Below the pieces are notes generated by a model that saw only the letters and a program-made list of their open reading frames with translations, had not been told where the DNA came from and made no database searches. DNA of 8,638 nt from CAYMSA01 sp964392965 (GTDB taxonomy: Bacteria > Actinomycetota > Coriobacteriia > Anaerosomatales > Anaerosomataceae), in the NCBI GenBank assembly GCA_964392965.1, contig CAYMSA010000071.1, positions 1-8,638 on the forward strand, in the 5' to 3' direction. Both the position numbers and the translations under genes were made by a program. This document shows, piece after piece, positions 4,692 to 8,638 of this stretch (position 1 is its first letter; each line of letters starts with the position of its first letter).

Positions 4692-6608
4692 CTAGCTCAT
4701 CTCCCGCTCGACCTCTTCGGCCGCTCGCCGGGTGTCCTCGTCGAAGCTCGGGTGGTACGGCACGTCCGTGACGATGACGCCCTCTTCGCCGAACAGCTGG
4801 CGCTTGATCCAGAACGGCGTCTGGTTCTGCAGGAGACTGTCGGGAACCGTCGTGGGTGCGTACTCGGGGATGATGACGGTCACGACATGGTTCTTGTCGG
4901 GCCGGGGGAAGCTGCGGACGTAGTCGATGACCGGCCCGATGATCTCGCGGTACGGGGACTCGATGATCGTCAGCTTCACGCCCACGTCGGCGCGCTCCCA
5001 GCGCTTGCGCATGAGGGCGGCCTCCTCCCCCGTGGCGTCCACGAAGACCGCCTCGACCGAGTCGGCCTTAAGCGTCTTCGCGTACTGGAGTGCACGTACC
5101 AATCGACGGTCGATAGCGCTTACGAGCACGATGACATGGTTATGGAACTGGTTGTGAGCCTGCCAGTTGAGGTTCACGAGCTCCGGAGCAGGTAGTCTGA
5201 GTTCGGCCTCGACGAGCGCGTAGCGGTGACGGACCCACAGGAAGCTCGCCACGATAAGCGGCACGACCACGATGACGATCCATGCGCCTTCGGTGAAGCG
5301 CACGACGGCGATGACGAGCGCGACCGCTGCTGTGGCCGTCGCACCCACGGCGTTGAAGAACGCGGCCCGGCGCCAGTGCGCGGCGTTGCGCAGGCGGATC
5401 CAACGGCGGACCATGCCCGCCTGTGAGAGCGTGAAGGATACGAACACCCCGATGCCGTAGAGAGGGATCAGACGCGTCGTCTCGCCGCCGAACAGTACGA
5501 TCAGCGCCGCCGAGGTGACCGTCAGCAGGATGATCCCGTTGCTGTGCACGAGACGGTACCCGCGGTCCTTCATCTGGTGCGGCAGGAAGTGGTCCGCCGC
5601 GAGGAACGACGAGAGCCGCGGAAAATCGGCGTATGCGGTGTTTGACGCCACGATGAGGATGCCCATCGTGGCGAACGAGATGACGTAGTACACCGGACCG
5701 GTGCCGAAGATGTGACGGGCGAGCTGGCTGATGACGGTCTCGTGCTCCACGCCCTGCACCCCCGCCTGAACCGCCAGGAACGAGATGCTGAGGAACAACA
5801 CGACGAGGATGCCCGCCATCCACATGAGCGTCTTGGCGGCGTTCTTGGACACGGGGTCCCGGAACACCTGGACACCGTCGGCGATGGCCTCAACGCCCGT
5901 CATGGCCGAGCAGCCTGCCGCGAAGGCGCGCAGTATGAGCACGAACGTGAGCGCACCGGTCGCCTCCGTCAGATCGAGCGAGGCCGACGGCACCTGGATC
6001 GCCTCCACACCCTGCGTGAGCATGATGTAGAAGCCCGAGATGATCATCACAATCATCACGGCGATGAAGAGGTACGTGGGAACCGAGAAGACCGCCCCTG
6101 ACTCCTTCACGCCGCGCAGGTTGCCCACGGCCAGGATGGCCACGAACACGAGTGCGATGGGCACGGTGAGATTGACCGGCCCGTCTGCGAGGGCCGGGAA
6201 CGCCGATGTGATGGCCGCGGTGCCCGCGGAGATGGAGACCGCAACGGTGAGCACGTAGCCCACGAGCAGTGAGGCGGCCGCGACGAGGCCGGGAATCGTC
6301 CCGAGGTTCTCTTTGGACACCCGGTACGAGCCGCCTCCTTGCGGGTAGGCATGGACCGTCTGCCGGTACGACGAGACGACGATCACGAGGAGCACGGCGA
6401 TGGCAAGGGCGATGGGCCAGCCGTACCGGAGGAAGCTCGTTCCCGCGATGCTCAGGACGATGAGGATCTCGCCCGTGGCGTACGCCACCGAGGAGATCGC
6501 GTCGCTAGAGAAGACCGCGAGCGCTACGGGGTTGGTGAGCTTCTGATGCTGGGACTCTTCGGTCCGCAGTGGATCGCCGAGCAGGAACCGCTTGATGGGT
6601 GTCGCCAT
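4692..6608 (-). CDS. kimA: KimA/KUP-type potassium transporter (APC superfamily)
   Basis: This is an integral membrane transporter, probably proton-coupled potassium import. About 12 hydrophobic segments span 27-460, and a soluble C-terminal domain of about 175 residues (464-638) resembles the universal-stress-like domain that binds c-di-AMP in B. subtilis KimA. The N-terminus (IKRFLLGDPLRTEE, then VFSSDAISSVAYATGE) is the family signature. Against potassium-site residues recalled from the KimA structure, Asp36, Tyr43, Tyr118 and Thr121 are at the same numbers, and Thr237, Glu240 and Tyr384 align with a constant shift of 7. Residue 117, Asp in B. subtilis, is Gly here. I chose the ATG at 6608 (638 aa) because it reproduces this numbering. 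A GTG at 6629 would add seven residues, and the ribosome-binding site is unclear: GGGAG lies 12 bases upstream of the ATG. Databases often label such proteins amino-acid permeases, which remains possible. It is convergent with the TrkA pair and 189 bp downstream of argS. Confidence 0.85.
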   Translation of the reverse strand: MATPIKRFLLGDPLRTEESQHQKLTNPVALAVFSSDAISSVAYATGEILIVLSIAGTSFLRYGWPIALAIAVLLVIVVSSYRQTVHAYPQGGGSYRVSKENLGTIPGLVAAASLLVGYVLTVAVSISAGTAAITSAFPALADGPVNLTVPIALVFVAILAVGNLRGVKESGAVFSVPTYLFIAVMIVMIISGFYIMLTQGVEAIQVPSASLDLTEATGALTFVLILRAFAAGCSAMTGVEAIADGVQVFRDPVSKNAAKTLMWMAGILVVLFLSISFLAVQAGVQGVEHETVISQLARHIFGTGPVYYVISFATMGILIVASNTAYADFPRLSSFLAADHFLPHQMKDRGYRLVHSNGIILLTVTSAALIVLFGGETTRLIPLYGIGVFVSFTLSQAGMVRRWIRLRNAAHWRRAAFFNAVGATATAAVALVIAVVRFTEGAWIVIVVVPLIVASFLWVRHRYALVEAELRLPAPELVNLNWQAHNQFHNHVIVLVSAIDRRLVRALQYAKTLKADSVEAVFVDATGEEAALMRKRWERADVGVKLTIIESPYREIIGPVIDYVRSFPRPDKNHVVTVIIPEYAPTTVPDSLLQNQTPFWIKRQLFGEEGVIVTDVPYHPSFDEDTRRAAEEVEREMS

Positions 6609-6663
6609 GCCTGACACGTACTCCCGCACATCACGCCACGTCCTACAGACGCGGCTGAGCCGA

Positions 6664-6684
6664 CCGTTGGTGGAACACCATCGG
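6664..6684. other. Hairpin in the kimA upstream region
   Basis: GGTG and CACC pair around a GAA loop. A T-A pair, one T-T mismatch and a 3-bp CCG/CGG clamp extend the stem. A second, 6-bp stem (CCACGG with CCGTGG, 6708-6725) lies nearby. Both fall in the 189-bp gap between the argS stop and the kimA start. They could be a leader structure or a weak attenuator. There is no T-run, and I do not see the conserved core of the ydaO c-di-AMP riboswitch. Confidence 0.25.
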
Positions 6685-6797
6685 CATAGCGTAGTCCTGT
6701 TGGATGCCCACGGCTACCCCCGTGGCACGAATCGCCGAGGCGCGCGATCGTACTCTCCCTGCATCAGCCGCGGCCGCCCCGCCCCTCGCTGCACTTC

Positions 6798-8528
6798 CTA
6801 CATGCGCTCGGGCGCGCTCACGCCGAGGAGGGACAGCGTGCGGGCGAGCACGATCCGGGACGCGTCGGCCAGAGCGAGCCGGGCCGCGCGCAGGTCATCG
6901 TCTTCCACAACCACCTGGCAGTGCGTGTAGAACTGGTGGAAGGCCGCTGCCAGCTCCTCCGCGTACGTCGTGAGCTTGTGCGGCGCGCGCTGACGGGCGG
7001 CCGTCTCGACGACCTCCGGGAAGCCGGAGAGCTTGCGAAGCAGTCCGAGCTCCGCGGTACCCGCCGGCGTGTCGGAATCCGCACCGAGGAGCGCGAGCGA
7101 CTCCTCGGCCGTCCCGATGCTTCGGGCAATCGCCGCCACGTCCACGCTCTCATCGGCGGTGTCCGCACCAGCCGCCCTGCGCAGAACCGAGCAGATGCGC
7201 GCGTGCGCGTACTGCACGTAGAAGACCGGATTGTCGCTCGAGCGTTCCTTGGCCAGGCCGATGTCGAAGTCGAGCGGCTGATCGGTGGAGCGGCGCAGGA
7301 AGAAGTAGCGCGCAGCGTCTGCCCCGACCTCCTCGAGCAGGTCCTCGAACGTCACCATCTCGCCGGTGCGCTTGGACATGCGGACGGCCTCGCCGTTGCG
7401 GAACAGGTTGACGAGCTGCCCGATGATGACCTCGAGCTTGCCCGGGTGGCCGAGTGCCGCGACCGCGGACTCCATCCGCTTCACGTAGCCGTGGTGGTCG
7501 GCGCCCCAGATGTCGATGACGAGGTCGAAGCCCCGGTCGTACTTGTCGGCATGATAGGCCACGTCGGCTGCGAAGTACGTGTGGCTCCCGTCCGCCTTGC
7601 GGAGCACGCGGTCCTTGTCGTCGCCGAAGGCCGTGGACCGGAACCACACCGCGCCCTCGTGCTCGAAGACGTAACCGGCAGCGTCGAGCCGGGCGATGCC
7701 ACGCTCGATGGCCGTGACGTCGCCGCCGTCTCCGGCATGGAGCGTACGCTCGGAGAACCAGACGTCGAAGTCCACACCCATACCGTGAAGGACGTGCTTC
7801 AGATGCTCGAGCACCGCCGTATAAGCCTGCTCCTTGAAGTGCGTCTCGCGCGCCACTGTAGTGGCGTCGGCCCACCCGGGGCCCTCGGCCTCAAGGATCT
7901 CCCGCGCGATCTCGGTGATGTAGGAGCCCCGGTAGCCGTCCTCGGGGAAGGCGACCTCGTGGCCGCACAGCTCGAGATACCGCGCCGAGACACTCGCCGC
8001 GAAGATGTCCATCTGGACTCCCGCGTCGTTGATGTAGAACTCACGCTCAACGTCATAGCCGGCGTTATGGAGCAGGCGCGCGATGCTGTCGCCGAGTGCG
8101 GCCCAGCGCCCGTGACCCACGTGCATGGGCCCGACGGGGTTCGCCGAGACGAACTCCACCTGGATGCGCTCACCGGTGCGCGGCGCCACGCCGAAACAAT
8201 CGCCCTCGGCGCGGATGCGTGTCACGACGTCGGCCACGACCGATCGCGCCAGGCGCACGTTGATGAACCCGGGGCCCGCCACCTCCACGGACTGCGCCGT
8301 AGCCCCCAGGTGCGTCCGGAGGTCTGCGGCGAGCATCTCGGCAAGCGCGCGTGGCTGCATGCCGGCGGCCTTGGCCGAGACGAGCGCGACGTTCGTGGCC
8401 CAGTCGCCGTGCGAAGGGTCGCGCGGCCGCTCGACGGCGACCTTCGGCGTCTCATCGAGCGCCAGGCGGCCGTCACGGACAGCGGCGGAGACGACGTCGG
8501 TTATGGCGGCGTTCAGATGTTCGCGCAC
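6798..8528 (-). CDS. argS: Arginyl-tRNA synthetase
   Basis: This is a class Ia aminoacyl-tRNA synthetase that attaches arginine to tRNA-Arg in the cytoplasm, using ATP; it needs bound tRNA for amino acid activation. The 576-residue protein has the normal bacterial length. The N-terminal tRNA-recognition domain (about 1-105) precedes the catalytic core, which carries the HIGH motif as HVGH (136-139, in SANPVGPMHVGHGRWA). The KMSKS-like loop is MSKRTG (384-389), the usual degenerate form in ArgRS. The C-terminal helical DALR anticodon-binding domain runs from about 440 to 576 and ends LLGVSAPERM. The start is a GTG at 8528 with AGGAG seven bases upstream. The frame stays open upstream to the window edge, but this ribosome-binding site and the family N-terminus decide the start. 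Confidence 0.98.
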   Translation of the reverse strand: MREHLNAAITDVVSAAVRDGRLALDETPKVAVERPRDPSHGDWATNVALVSAKAAGMQPRALAEMLAADLRTHLGATAQSVEVAGPGFINVRLARSVVADVVTRIRAEGDCFGVAPRTGERIQVEFVSANPVGPMHVGHGRWAALGDSIARLLHNAGYDVEREFYINDAGVQMDIFAASVSARYLELCGHEVAFPEDGYRGSYITEIAREILEAEGPGWADATTVARETHFKEQAYTAVLEHLKHVLHGMGVDFDVWFSERTLHAGDGGDVTAIERGIARLDAAGYVFEHEGAVWFRSTAFGDDKDRVLRKADGSHTYFAADVAYHADKYDRGFDLVIDIWGADHHGYVKRMESAVAALGHPGKLEVIIGQLVNLFRNGEAVRMSKRTGEMVTFEDLLEEVGADAARYFFLRRSTDQPLDFDIGLAKERSSDNPVFYVQYAHARICSVLRRAAGADTADESVDVAAIARSIGTAEESLALLGADSDTPAGTAELGLLRKLSGFPEVVETAARQRAPHKLTTYAEELAAAFHQFYTHCQVVVEDDDLRAARLALADASRIVLARTLSLLGVSAPERM

Positions 8529-8563
8529 GCGTGGGCTCCTCGCAGGTAGCTGGCTTCGGTGGT

Positions 8564-8638
8564 TCAGGATACCGCCGAGGGGCCGAGCGCGGCAAACCGC
8601 CGCAGCAGCCGACGGGTAATGGCCTCTATGCGCCGCCT
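8564..8638 (-). CDS. C-terminal end of an unidentified gene upstream of argS (partial)
   Basis: One minus-strand frame is open from the right edge for 24 codons to a TGA at 8566-8564 and encodes a basic, Arg-rich tail ending RFAALGPSAVS. It stops 35 bp before the argS GTG, a spacing that fits an upstream operon partner. Too little is present to identify a family. The argS frame is also open here, so coding status depends on sequence beyond the edge. Confidence 0.4.
   Translation of the reverse strand, partial: RRRIEAITRRLLRRFAALGPSAVS

Noticed and set aside
6609..6797. c-di-AMP (ydaO-type) riboswitch upstream of kimA
   Set aside because: Expected from known KimA regulation, but the conserved core segments could not be recognised and the stems present are short and simple.
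6921..8549. Plus-strand 542-codon open frame antisense to argS
   Set aside because: The opposite strand encodes a full-length arginyl-tRNA synthetase with both signature motifs; the antisense frame is open only because of high GC codon bias.

Overview
The window is 8.6 kb of high-GC chromosomal DNA. GC-rich codon use and GTG starts fit an actinobacterium (Actinomycetota). The paired single-RCK TrkA genes beside a KimA/APC-type permease fit this too, since this neighbourhood recalls the ceoB/ceoC region of mycobacteria. A deep lineage such as Coriobacteriia is possible, but that is inference only. No rRNA, tRNA, transposase or insertion sequence was found.

Left region (1-1210): a CRISPR array of 17 apparently identical 36-bp repeats with 16 complete spacers of 30-31 bp, plus a probable degenerate repeat cut by the window edge. 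Read on the minus strand, the repeat matches the Neisseria meningitidis type II-C (Cas9) repeat, as I recall it, at 24 of 36 positions, and it ends in an extended -10 promoter motif as that repeat does. Just right of the array (1187-1210) is an inverted partial repeat with a 20-bp exact match, followed on the minus strand by two hairpins. This is a strong tracrRNA candidate. No cas gene lies in the window; cas9, cas1 and cas2 would have to be beyond the left edge or elsewhere.

Middle region (1248-3235): lysA (diaminopimelate decarboxylase) and a small unrecognised gene form a minus-strand operon. It points straight into the tracrRNA/array with only 37 bp between and no visible terminator. The 217-bp lysA/trkA intergenic region holds a good sigma-70-like promoter and a 5'-UTR hairpin for the divergent potassium genes.

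Right region (3236-8638): two overlapping single-RCK TrkA-like genes on the plus strand converge, across a 14-bp-stem terminator, on a KimA-like potassium transporter gene on the minus strand. The three make a potassium-handling cluster, although no TrkH/KtrB channel gene is visible. Upstream of kimA on the same strand is argS (arginyl-tRNA synthetase), preceded by the last 24 codons of an unidentified gene at the right edge.

The most interesting part is the compact tracrRNA-array junction. The putative tracrRNA tail abuts the first repeat without a convincing terminator, so tracrRNA and crRNA could be made as one self-pairing transcript. The KimA homologue also has glycine where the B. subtilis protein has a potassium-site aspartate.
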